Shown here in pieces: positions 19,539-29,324 of a stretch of 64,000 bases of DNA (positions within the stretch are counted from its first letter, which is position 1; each line of letters begins with the position of its first letter). Both the position numbers and the translations under genes were made by a program. Location of the stretch: assembly GCA_036172665.1 (NCBI GenBank), contig CM069873.1, positions 48,020,001-48,084,000 of the forward strand, in the 5' to 3' direction. The DNA is from Prosopocoilus inquinatus. Taxonomy: Eukaryota; Arthropoda; Insecta; Coleoptera; Lucanidae. The notes beneath the pieces were generated by a model. That model saw nothing but the letters and a program-made list of their open reading frames with translations, had not been told where the DNA came from and ran no database searches.

Positions 19539-22500
19539 GTCTGTGCGTTTAGTCTGTTAGTTTTCAAATTGGATTTTGTGGGGTCGTTTTCTCGATTTTC
19601 AGTTATTTGAAGTGACTTATCAAGTTTTTGTTTATTATTTTGTTAATCAAATAATTAAAAATCAAAAATTTTCGCTGAAATTTGGGAATTGGCGTTATTT
19701 CCTAATTTTAAACAACTTTTCGTAATAACCTTTCATGATTAGACAAGGTGAAAATTTTACGATCGATGCGTAAATAAAATAAAAAAAAGGACAGGGGTGT
19801 GCAGTTGAGAAGTGAAACACGGTGTGTTGTACTGCAACACTAGTGCAATGTTTCTAAAGGAACGTCAGTGACACATTCCTAAAGGAACGTTCATGAAACA
19901 AGTATATAGGAAACATAAAGATAATATTACATGTAAACATTAATAAAACATTGCAATTTATATTTATGCAGCGTTAATAAAGAGACGTCGGGTCAACATT
20001 TTTTTTGTAACGTTATTCTGCAACATCGCTTATTAGGACATAGAACTATTGGCGTAACGTTACTTTCTACATTAAAAACGTTTAACCGTAAACATTACAT
20101 CTAACAAAATAACGTTCACACAATGTTTATATAACATCTTTTTGCTTAGTGGGTTATTAAAAATGTTTTTATTTTACCTGTTATATGTATGTTTCAGTTT
20201 CTATTACTTTAAAACAAAATTGGGACTTAGACAATTTAAAAGTTACAATCTACGATTATTAATATTTGTCCGTGCACCGTTCCACATTTCGTGGAATAAC
20301 TCAAATTTCTAGGGAGTAACGTTTCCTTAAAAGTGCAAGTTTCCGTTCATTCAACTGCGCAAATTCAGATTCAAGCGTTATTGTTTAATTAAAAAGTTCC
20401 AAGTCGCGAAATTTGTACGTACGCACCACCGCATACTCGCAATCTTTCCGGCTAAAGATACCGGCACGCGTCGTAATTCGACATATGATGTCGCGGTCTT
20501 ATGTTTTACGGGAAATTGCGAAAAAACGTACTTTCCCGACGAAAACGGCGAGTTTGATTACGTCTGCAGTGCACCTGAGTTAAATTATACCTATTTGTAC
20601 CAGATAGAGTAACAATTACGGTCGCAATTTATTATCAATTTCTGCGCGCACAATTTCATTTTTGGCGCGTAAAGAGTCCGTGCGTCGTTCGACATTCCGT
20701 CGAATGACTGAAAATTCTAGGGGAGAACAACTTTTTGGACTCCATATCCTTAAAGCGCAAGGTTCACCCTATCCACTTGTGAAAATTCACGTTTCCGCGT
20801 TGTTTATTAAGAAAGTTATGCGTGCTTACGTTAACACGTGCGGCTTAAGGGAGTTTTCGATTTTGCGAAATAAAAAAAATTCTAGGCAGGAACAACTTTT
20901 CGGGCTCCATATCGCCAGTGCACTTGTATTAATCTAAGCATCTGTGCAATTGCAAAAGTTTGCGTTGCGGAATAAAAAAGTACAATTTGTTTAAGAGTTG
21001 GCAGTTTTTATGACGTCTGCCGTGGACGTAGGCGTTCTCGGTCGTGAATGTAATTCGATATTTCTGTCGTTTCCATGTTTCTGTGTTACTGTATAGACTC
21101 TGATGTACTTACGATGATATTAAACCTCGTGGGTGCATTATTTCATTAAATACAAGTGAAAATGTAAAGTAAACGAGACGCGCTTCCTTATCCCCCACCC
21201 CTTTCTGCACTTTACCGCCGTCTCTTGGTGGGAGAGCAATAAAAAAAAACCCGCTGGAGGGGAAACTCTGCGGACTTCAGTGTCGTAAAGTTTCAACATC
21301 ATTTTCTCAAACGAATTGTTATCTTGAAGAACTTCTCAACATTATTAGATTAAAATTAGAATGCTTTTCACTTTCAATTACTTATCACACAACACCACTA
21401 GGATGTGTTCAAAATTAACACCCCGTGCACCCCGGTACAGCACAGTATGGACATCAATCAGTAGGGACAGCTTCTGTCGGCACCTTTGAAGTTCATACTA
21501 CAATTTTCCGAACCCAAGTAGGCGGGCAGTCATTTTAATACTATCAGATGTCGCTACTTGAAAAGCTTATTTATTTCGTAAGATATACTTCTTATTTTAA
21601 AAAACAAAAGCTTGTTTTATTAGAAAAATTACAAATGAGCTCAAAATAGTCCAAACATGATGAAATTCGATAAGATAATCTAATAGTTACTTATCCACCA
21701 AAACAGCTGATCGGTAATTGACGGCCATATTGAATGTGTGCTGGATTTTTGACGGAACGTCCGTTTTTCGGGTGTTGTTCAGGTGATCACCGAGCCTAAA
21801 TGCAGACCCTGATGCAGACACAGCAAGTTGAAAGTTAACAACTCGTGTTCTTAAAGGGTTAATGTGAGAATACTAGCTGCTGAAGATTGGCACTCCAAAA
21901 GCATGTGTGTTCAATAGCTATGTTGAATTAGTAACTCAGCTCCTGTGGTTACCAGAACGAGGCCATCAACCATTGACCGTTGCGCCACGCTCGGCCGCTT
22001 GATGAATGCCTGCCAGGAGAGAGAGCCAATTGCCATGTAAATTTTTTGTCCAGGTAATATGACGTAGTAGTACTTAGTAACATATTTATCTGTTGCGATT
22101 GCGCCACTATTCTACGCGCGTTTTTTTACGCGCCTTTTTAATTTAAATAATTATTTAGGTTTTCTTCTCCATACATACATTTAAGTAATACGTTATATTC
22201 TGCAAAGACTCTAATGTGCTGTAATATACATTACAAGTCTTTACAGAATATAACGTATTACTTAAATGAATGTGTGGAGAAGAAAACCTAAAGAAACGGA
22301 AAATCATGCTTAAATTATGATATTTACTAGATTTTAAGCTAATAAAACAGACCATATATTTTTCTCAAATTACTATATTTAACTGCAAAAGTAACTGCAA
22401 GTAATAACACATTATTTGTACATTGTCATTCATTCATTCATGCAATTCAATACATTCTTTCTTTATCTGTACACATTATTTTTGACTTTAAGTGCGAATA

Positions 22501-22613
22501 TCTTCAAAATTACTGCAAATTAAACTTCTTTTTTAACAATTTCTATTCAGAATACTGTACTTTGACCACCTTTAAATTTTATAAATCAGCTAATCACTCA
22601 CATATAATAATAA
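19539..22613. other. 3 kb without genes; degenerate repeats
   Basis: No credible gene. Between about 20270 and 20930 there are diverged repeated segments sharing TTCTAGG followed by GGACTCCATAT or similar. Around 21930-22010 the minus strand has a tRNA-box-A-like string (GTGGCGCAACGGT), possibly from a tRNA-derived SINE, without a clear box B or tail. The 32-bp motif at 21441-21472 recurs at 33941, 34572 and 41287. The hairpin at 22155-22293 is listed separately. Confidence 0.55.
22155..22293. repeat. Foldback hairpin with about 60-bp arms
   Basis: TTTAGGTTTTCTTCTCCA... pairs with its complement ending AGAAAACCTAAA; arms about 22155-22214 and 22234-22293 with a few mismatches and a loop of about 20 bp. 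Imperfect pairing and size resemble a hairpin RNA precursor or a tiny foldback element. No evidence for transcription. Mirrored at 40466-40604. Confidence 0.7.
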
Positions 22614-22991
22614 TGCCACAAATGATGCTAAGGTAGGTATCAATTATTGTTATAACTGTTTCAATTAATTAGTTATAGACTGGGATAAATGATTTGCTGA
22701 CTTCAGCAGGCAGGCATAATAAAACCGCTAGGAAAACGCGTCGCGGGGACAGACAGATAGACAGACAGACGGGTGTGTGTGTGCGGTGCCGTGGACGTCA
22801 CCTGGCGGTTACCGGGCTCTGCTTGCTGAAGGGATTCTTTGAGTTTTTGCAAATAAACCGCTTCTGAAAGGTATGGTTATTTTTATTTTTAACTTTCCAG
22901 CATTCCATTAAGGTACCTCCGCTACTAGCTAGCGACTGCTCCCTCTGAGCAACCCCCCTTTGCGACCCTTGATCTTACCAGGGTCGTGACA
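22614..22991 (+). repeat. Gypsy-C 5' LTR
   Basis: 378 bp from TGCCACAAATGATGC to GGGTCGTGACA. Differs from the 3' LTR at one position (CCCTTGATC versus CCGTTGATC). AATAAA occurs at the CAAATAAACCGC segment. A reverse-complement copy lies at 39768-40145. Confidence 0.95.
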
Positions 22992-23551
22992 AGTGGTGGA
23001 GGCGCCTTAAGCGATCTATTTTATTTTATTTTTTTTTGTAATGCAAAAATGTAATTTAACGAATTTGTTTGAAAAGTTTTTTTGGATTCGTTTAAGCACC
23101 ACTTTTTCGTGTACTTACATAGAAAAATTTAGGATGATATTATTCTGTTACTTATTTTGTTTCAAATAACGGTAACTATTTTCAAGTAATTTTAATACAA
23201 TGTTAATAGTATTTCTCCGATTTATATATATATGTTTTCGATTATTTATAATCATGACTTGTTTTAAACAAAATTTAATAATAATAATAATAATATGTGC
23301 GGGAATGAAAATAAAATAATTTATTGTAATATTTTAATTATTTACGTTAATGAAATATTTTTTTTCTGATGACGGAGGCAAGCGGATGGTGTCGAATTTT
23401 GAAACCGCGAACGTAACAGGAAATGCGTGAAGTTATATTATTTGTATTTTTACTTTACGTAATAAGATTCCGTAATTGCGTTATAAATGACACGTGTTTA
23501 ATTCCTTTTTTTTCCTTCTTCATAAAATAACGGACATTGACTTGAAGACAT
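22992..23551 (+). promoter_or_regulatory. Gypsy-C primer-binding site and leader
   Basis: Two bases after the LTR comes TGGTGGAGGCGCC (22994-23006), which has the TGG start expected of a tRNA primer-binding site; I do not assign the tRNA. The rest of the leader up to the gag ATG is AT-rich and without ORFs. The inner breakpoint of the palindrome falls at about 23102-23110 within it. Confidence 0.6.
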
Positions 23552-25330
23552 ATGGATAAACGACAAAAACCTAAGACTCGTTCACAAAGCAAAGAAGACG
23601 ACAAAAATAAATACGATATAGAGATAAATTTGGAAAAGGATGTATTTTTCCCTAGCGCGAGGAGCTCGCTAATTCCGCGTTCTCCTAGTCAAACACCCGT
23701 TCCTGCCGCAAGTGAATATTTAGAACCCGTGGTTCCTCCAATTTCATCGATAGTTACTACAATTAATGAACCGACCACTATTACAGTTCTTCCGGAAAGT
23801 ACTCCTCCAGAAATAAATAAATTTAAATGCCTTTCCGATAATTCAGAAATACCCCCGCCGCCGCCGCCCTCAAGTTTCTCTATTAACAGTGTACTACCCC
23901 CCGAAATTGCTTTTGACCGAGATAATAATTCATCAAAAATGTTCGAGTCAGTTCGTATGACAAATGATAACTCTTATGACGAGGTGGTTGGCTCAGAAAT
24001 TACCCCAAATTCTAATATCAAAAAAACCGGTGCCATTCCAAAATCAACAAGATTCCAGTTGCCAACAGAAACAATTAATGAATCTGTGAGATTTCCTCAA
24101 GTTAATTCTAGAAAAAGTTCTAAACCAGTTAGGGATGCTCACATAGCGGACACTTTTATTTTAGAATCACAAGAATCTCATAATTTCTCAAACAGTAATC
24201 CTGCTACAGTCAATAACACATTATCAATGTTACTTCAAAATCGAACTCCTACAAAACCGAAATATTTCCCACCACCTATTTTTGATCCGTCCTCCGATGA
24301 CGCAATTTTTTTCTTAAAAAACTATAAATTAGCTGCACAGTCGAACGCGTGGGATGATACACTTCAATTATGTTATTTTGGTAATTCTTTACGAAATTCG
24401 GCTGCAGTGTGGTTCCGGGAATTTGTTAAAAGACATCCAAATGCCGACTGGACATTGACAACAAAAGAATTTAAAAACAAATTTATCGGTCCGAGTTACG
24501 ATACAGATATTGAAGCTAGATTAATTTCTCGCAGACAACAAACAGATGAGCAATTAATAACATATTACTACGATATTTTAGACTTATGTTACGAGGTTAA
24601 CCCAAATATGGCCGAAACGGACATTATTAAACGAGTTATTGCAGGGTTATTACCATATCACAGATATATGATAAATTTAACGCGTCCTTCATCGCTCGGG
24701 GAAATTGAAAATTTCATTGAATATGTAGCTGAAACAGAACGAGAAGGTCACTCTTTCAAAACAGAGATACTGCCGAAAACCATAAGTAAACTGAATGGTT
24801 CTATGTCACAGAACTCACATTCGGTACAAAATTCACAATTTCTACAAAATTCACAAGTTTTACAGAATACTGTAACAGACATTGCAGAGCAATTGAAGCA
24901 AATGAAATTAGAGCTTACTAAGGTCAAGTTTAATCAAAATCAGAAATTTTATCCTAACTACAATCAGAATTTCACGAAACGGAACTATAACAACTTATAT
25001 CAATATAGGCAAAATTATCAGAGTCACCATGGGGGAGTTAACCAAAAACCAGATCCAGTTACTAATAACATAAATAGAATTCCAAATAATTCTTTCACGT
25101 TACAAAATCGCAGTAGAACATTGAACGGCAGACCTATTTGTCAATTATGTCATCGAAGTGGCCATACTGCTAATATTTGCTATCAAACCCAAAACAATTT
25201 TCAAAGAGCTAATTATCCGTCACGTTACAATGAATTGATATGTAATAAAAATTCTGAATATTTTAACAAAAATCAACAATATAATAAAGCGCAGGGAAAC
25301 CGGAACGGACAGAATTTCACGAGGCCCTAA
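23552..25330 (+). CDS. gag: Gypsy-C Gag
   Basis: 592 aa from an ATG. Pro- and Ser-rich N-terminal third; a capsid-like region around residues 240-400 (FLKNYKLAAQSNAWDD, then a Ty3-type retrotransposon-gag pattern); Asn/Gln-rich C-terminal part with one CCHC zinc knuckle CQLCHRSGHTANIC (about residues 530-543). No internal stop. The protease frame lies at -1 relative to gag and overlaps its end, so Gag-Pro is probably made by -1 frameshifting; I could not single out the slippery site. Confidence 0.92.
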   Translation: MDKRQKPKTRSQSKEDDKNKYDIEINLEKDVFFPSARSSLIPRSPSQTPVPAASEYLEPVVPPISSIVTTINEPTTITVLPESTPPEINKFKCLSDNSEIPPPPPPSSFSINSVLPPEIAFDRDNNSSKMFESVRMTNDNSYDEVVGSEITPNSNIKKTGAIPKSTRFQLPTETINESVRFPQVNSRKSSKPVRDAHIADTFILESQESHNFSNSNPATVNNTLSMLLQNRTPTKPKYFPPPIFDPSSDDAIFFLKNYKLAAQSNAWDDTLQLCYFGNSLRNSAAVWFREFVKRHPNADWTLTTKEFKNKFIGPSYDTDIEARLISRRQQTDEQLITYYYDILDLCYEVNPNMAETDIIKRVIAGLLPYHRYMINLTRPSSLGEIENFIEYVAETEREGHSFKTEILPKTISKLNGSMSQNSHSVQNSQFLQNSQVLQNTVTDIAEQLKQMKLELTKVKFNQNQKFYPNYNQNFTKRNYNNLYQYRQNYQSHHGGVNQKPDPVTNNINRIPNNSFTLQNRSRTLNGRPICQLCHRSGHTANICYQTQNNFQRANYPSRYNELICNKNSEYFNKNQQYNKAQGNRNGQNFTRP

Positions 25331-25341
25331 ATTCTGTCCTG

Positions 25342-25743
25342 TTGGAATCAAACGGCGAGGGCCTAAGTAATAATAATAAAAATGTTAATAAAGGTCTCAG
25401 TAAAAATTGGACATTTTATAATACAACGCCAGCCACCGTAGCGCCTGTATTTTTAAAAGATACGAATATACTTAAAATTAAAGGAAAAGTAAACAATAAA
25501 TATATAACAGCGATATTAGATACTGGTTCATCATACAATTTAGTAAGACCTTGTTTTGCCAATAAAATTTCTCCTTTAAAAGAGGAATTAATCCTAAATA
25601 CAATAAATAATTATCACGTTTATCCTATAGGTATAACTGAAATCGTAATTAACATAAACGAAGAAAGCTATCCTATAAAAGCTTTAGTTGTTGATAAAGG
25701 TCTCAGTAAGAGACTTTTGTTAAGCATTCTCAATCAACGTTAA
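25342..25743 (+). CDS. Gypsy-C aspartic protease
   Basis: Retropepsin-like segment with the active site LDTGSS (Asp about residue 60 of this frame) and a later hydrophobic-Gly region. The TTG at 25342 is not a real start: the frame is open upstream into gag and is reached by a -1 shift. A TAA at 25741-25743 ends it, and the downstream macrodomain remnant begins in the next frame. Confidence 0.85.
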   Translation: MESNGEGLSNNNKNVNKGLSKNWTFYNTTPATVAPVFLKDTNILKIKGKVNNKYITAILDTGSSYNLVRPCFANKISPLKEELILNTINNYHVYPIGITEIVININEESYPIKALVVDKGLSKRLLLSILNQR

Positions 25744-25745
25744 CG

Positions 25746-25999
25746 TATTCAAATATTAAGGAAGAATGCGGAGATTTATTTAAAATATCGAAACAATACA
25801 GTTTAGCTCATTGTGTGGCGCGAGATTTTTAAATGTCCTCGGGAATCGCAAGGGTTTTTAAAGAAAAATTTAACAATGTTACGCAACTTAAAAAACAAAA
25901 TTGCCTGTGGGTTAGATGGATGTAAATGGGATATAATAAAAAATATGATCTTGTATGTCTTCAAAAATTCCAATATTAATATCAAAATATATCATTTAA
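25746..25999 (+). pseudogene. Broken TARG1-like macrodomain between PR and RT of Gypsy-C
   Basis: Frame 3 at 25746-25890 gives CGDLFKISKQYSLAHCVARD, then a TAA in place of a Lys codon, then MSSGIARVFKEKFN. Frame 1 at about 25897-25999 gives KIACGLDGCKW and a C-terminal helix/strand. Compared with the Gypsy-A domain the middle, including the catalytic-Lys segment (TKK), is missing, and the two remaining parts are in different frames. The Asp of CGLDG is still present. So the ancestor carried a TARG1-type domain at this place; this copy cannot make an active enzyme. Confidence 0.85.
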
Positions 26000-26499
26000 A
26001 CAAGGAAACGGAAACAGAAGCATCCAATACCATACGAAATAGTAGCGTTGATCTATGGAATACATTACCTGATCAAGAAATTGTAAATGAAATTTCGAAC
26101 AATAAAATAATTAAAATTAAACTATGTGAAGACGTAGTTATTGCACGAAAATGTAATAAAAAATGTCACGTTACAATAGATAATTTAAATAACAATGAGA
26201 AAGTAACATTTTACACTTTCTTTCCTAGAATGGAGTTTCTGAATAAAAATAAATTAGAATTAAGCAATCCTTTTGAATTTCTGGGTGACCATCAAATAAA
26301 TATTTTTAATTATGGAAACTTTCCTTCCACATTACGTAAAGGAACAGTATTGGGTTATTTATACAAAACTGATGACTTTGTTAATGACATAGCCTACAAT
26401 GAAGAAAATTTTGATTTTAACAAAAACTTTGTAATGTACAAAGTGAACAACACTTTAATATTAGTGCTGAATTGGGCGATAAAGAAAAACAAAGGTTAA
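26000..26499 (+). pseudogene. Gypsy-C linker region between macrodomain and RT
   Basis: Frame 1 continues for about 165 codons and ends just after the pol frame opens. It contains RKGTVLGYLYKTDD, resembling the Gypsy-A segment with IKKGTILGSC upstream of its RT, a conserved beta-rich spacer of Ty3/gypsy Pol. Pol continues in frame 3, so there is a frame change near 26470. I cannot tell whether this is a lesion or a programmed shift. Confidence 0.6.
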
Positions 26500-29168
26500 G
26501 TAAATTACTTCGAAATAATAACGACATTATGGCATGGGATTCATCAATGTTAGGACTGACACATTTAACCGAACACACAATTGACATTGGAAATAATGCA
26601 CCGGTAAAATCGCGTCCTTATAGAGTGAGCCTTAAAGAAAGAAATATCATTTCAAATCAAATTCAAGAAATGTTGGAGTTAGGTATAATTCGTCCTTCAG
26701 ATAGTCAGTTTGCAAGCCCAGTGGTCTTAGTTAAAAAACCTGACAACACCTACCGTTTCTGTGTCGACTACAGAAAACTAAATGCAATTACAACCAAATT
26801 CGCTTATCCGCTGCCCCTAATCGATGACATTTTAAATTTTCTCGGTGGAAATAGTTATTTTACAACTTTAGATTTAAATAGCGGTTATTGGCAGTGTGCG
26901 ATTAAAGAAGAGGATAAGCATAAATCAGCGTTCATAACGAATGACGGATTATTTGAATTTAATAGACTTAGTTTCGGTCTCTGTAATGCTCCGGGAACTT
27001 TCCAGAGATTAACGGATACAGTTTTTAAAGATCTAAAATGGAAAGAGGTCGCTATTTATTTAGATGATATAATAGTAGTAAGTAAAACTTTTGATGAACT
27101 TTTAGATCGATTAAATAACGTTTTCCAATGCATCAGAAATGCAGGTCTAACTCTAAAACCTGTTAAATGTAAGTACGCTTATAAAAACATACATATTCTA
27201 GGATTTAACATCTCTGGTAATGGTATTCAACCAGACAATCGAAAAGTTGAGGCGGTAATTTCTTTTCCAACTCCAAAAAAGGTTAAAGATGTGCAGAGTT
27301 TCTTAGGTTTATGCAATTACTACAGAAGATTCATTCCTGGTTTCTCAATTATAGCTAAACCTCTTTATAATATTATCGGATCCAAGTCGAATTTCATCTG
27401 GGAAAGATCTCAAGAAACTGCATTTAATATACTGAAATCTAAGCTTGCAAGTCCACCTCTTTTACATCATTTCAATCCATTGGCGGATACAGAATTACAC
27501 GTAGATGCTAGTGGTGTGGGTATTGGAGCTGTTCTACTTCAAAGAGATCATATATCTGGTAAACTTCATCCTTTGTCTTATATTTCTCGCACTCTAACTC
27601 CGTATGAGAAAAATTATACAATAAGTGAATTAGAATGTTTGGCTGCAGTTTGGGCAGTTGAGTACTTCAGATCGTATCTTTGGGGCTTAAAAAATTTCAT
27701 AATAGTAACTGATCACCATTCTCTTTGCTGGCTTCAATCATTAAAAACTCCCGGTAGCAGGTTAGTTCGATGGGCACTCAAATTAATGGAATATTCGTAT
27801 AAAATTTTTCATAAAAAAGGATCCGCAAATAAGGATGCAGATGCTCTTTCTAGATATCCCTGTACGGAGGCAACTACATTCGATCAATCTAAAGCTTTAG
27901 AGGTTCCATCTTTTTTAATTTCAACAAAGGAATTAATCAACTTACAATCTAAGGATGCACGAATACAAGAGATTATTGCAGCTATTAACGATGAACAATT
28001 CGGTGGACCGGCTTTACAAAGGGCAGCTAAAAATTTTGAAATTATAAACGGCATTTTATATAAAATTCAACCAAACACAGAAACGAAATTATTAGTAATA
28101 CCAGCAGATATACGCGCAGAAATTTTATATAATAATCACGATGAACCTATTAGCGGACATTTAGGAATTTCTCGAACATTAGACAAAATTAGAAAAAAAT
28201 ACTTTTGGGAAGGTATGAAGCGCGATGTAGAAAAATATATTAAGGGATGTCCTGATTGCCAAATGCGTAAAGGGTTAAATCAAAAACCTGCAGGATTATT
28301 AAATCCGATTGAAGTAGGAAATCCTTTCGAAATGGTTGGTATAGATCTTCTAGCCCCTTTTCGAAAAAGCAATTCTGGTTGTACATTTATCGTTGTGGCG
28401 ACAGATTATGCGACTAGGTGGGCGGAGGCCAAAGCCCTTCCTAATGGTAAAGCAGAAGCTGTTGCAAAATTTATCATGCAGCAGATCATTTGTCGACATG
28501 GTTCACCAAAAAAGTTACTCAGCGACAGGGGAGCTGTCTTCATGTCACGTCTCGTCACAGAGTTATTAAGGTTGCTAGGCACAGGGAGTAGTTTTACTAC
28601 AGCTTACAAACCCTCTACCAACGGACTCACCGAACGGCTAAACAAAACGTTGGCAGACATGTTGAGTAAATATTGTTCCACGTCTCAAAAGGATTGGGAT
28701 GTCTTCCTTCCTCATTGCGTATTTGCGTATAATACCACTCGTCAGGAAACTATCAAATGTAGCCCTTTCTCTTTAGTTTATGGCAGAGAACCTGTTTTAC
28801 CGTCTGATGCTCAAATAAATCAATTAATGACAACTGATTTTGCATTGCGTAATCAAAAAGCAATTATAAAGTTAAGAGAAGAAGCTCGTAATAATATTAT
28901 TAAACAACAAAAAATTGATAAAACACGATATGACGAAAAACATCGTAATGCGAGTTTTGAAGTAGGAGATAAGGTAAAATTAAAAATGTTCATCAGACAA
29001 GTAGGAAAGAGCGATAAGTTACAACCAAAATATTTTGGCCCATATACGATAGTTGAAAAACGAAATAACTTAAATTACGTTATAGAATCGGGAAAAGGCA
29101 AAAAGGCCAAACGAGAGACAGTTCACATTTCGCGTTTAGCTCCTTATTACGAAAAATGGACGCCATAA
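26472..29168 (+). CDS. pol: Gypsy-C Pol: RT-RNaseH-integrase
   Basis: 898 codons without stop. RT with FCVDYRKLN, FGLCNAPGTF and YLDD (196-199); RNase H with HVDASGVGIG (about 342) and TDHHSLCWL; integrase HHCC region (from HDEPISGHLG about 556 to CPDCQMRKG); integrase core D625, D685, E721 with 35 residues between the last two; GPYTIVEKR near the C-terminus, then HISRLAPYY. All catalytic residues are present. Unlike Gypsy-A it stops soon after the GPY module and has no C-terminal macrodomain. Translation must enter from an upstream frame because the start is a non-ATG in the linker frame. Confidence 0.95.
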   Translation: MGDKEKQRLSKLLRNNNDIMAWDSSMLGLTHLTEHTIDIGNNAPVKSRPYRVSLKERNIISNQIQEMLELGIIRPSDSQFASPVVLVKKPDNTYRFCVDYRKLNAITTKFAYPLPLIDDILNFLGGNSYFTTLDLNSGYWQCAIKEEDKHKSAFITNDGLFEFNRLSFGLCNAPGTFQRLTDTVFKDLKWKEVAIYLDDIIVVSKTFDELLDRLNNVFQCIRNAGLTLKPVKCKYAYKNIHILGFNISGNGIQPDNRKVEAVISFPTPKKVKDVQSFLGLCNYYRRFIPGFSIIAKPLYNIIGSKSNFIWERSQETAFNILKSKLASPPLLHHFNPLADTELHVDASGVGIGAVLLQRDHISGKLHPLSYISRTLTPYEKNYTISELECLAAVWAVEYFRSYLWGLKNFIIVTDHHSLCWLQSLKTPGSRLVRWALKLMEYSYKIFHKKGSANKDADALSRYPCTEATTFDQSKALEVPSFLISTKELINLQSKDARIQEIIAAINDEQFGGPALQRAAKNFEIINGILYKIQPNTETKLLVIPADIRAEILYNNHDEPISGHLGISRTLDKIRKKYFWEGMKRDVEKYIKGCPDCQMRKGLNQKPAGLLNPIEVGNPFEMVGIDLLAPFRKSNSGCTFIVVATDYATRWAEAKALPNGKAEAVAKFIMQQIICRHGSPKKLLSDRGAVFMSRLVTELLRLLGTGSSFTTAYKPSTNGLTERLNKTLADMLSKYCSTSQKDWDVFLPHCVFAYNTTRQETIKCSPFSLVYGREPVLPSDAQINQLMTTDFALRNQKAIIKLREEARNNIIKQQKIDKTRYDEKHRNASFEVGDKVKLKMFIRQVGKSDKLQPKYFGPYTIVEKRNNLNYVIESGKGKKAKRETVHISRLAPYYEKWTP

Positions 29169-29324
29169 GTTTTTACTTAAATAAACAAATAAATAATAAG
29201 TTTAATTTTAAGGGGATATAATTAAGTATTTTTATCATACGTTGGATTTTTTTTCCTCCAATTGAAGTGTAGACTGTATATATAAATAAAGAATTGTTAC
29301 AGGGTCATAAGCAAGAAAATTGAA

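Larger units (their letters stand above)
930..23110. repeat. Left arm of a >20 kb near-perfect palindrome
   Basis: Reverse complement of 39649-59474. Coordinates pair as x+y=60404 for x up to 13042 and x+y=62759 for x from 15398; the 2355 difference is the Penelope-like insertion. Long ORFs in the arms are identical or differ by single residues (Pol R/H and E/K, Gag A/T, hAT-2 E/V). The outer end lies in Gypsy-A gag. The inner end lies in the Gypsy-C 5' leader, with a short imperfect match extending to 23110. Confidence 0.95.
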
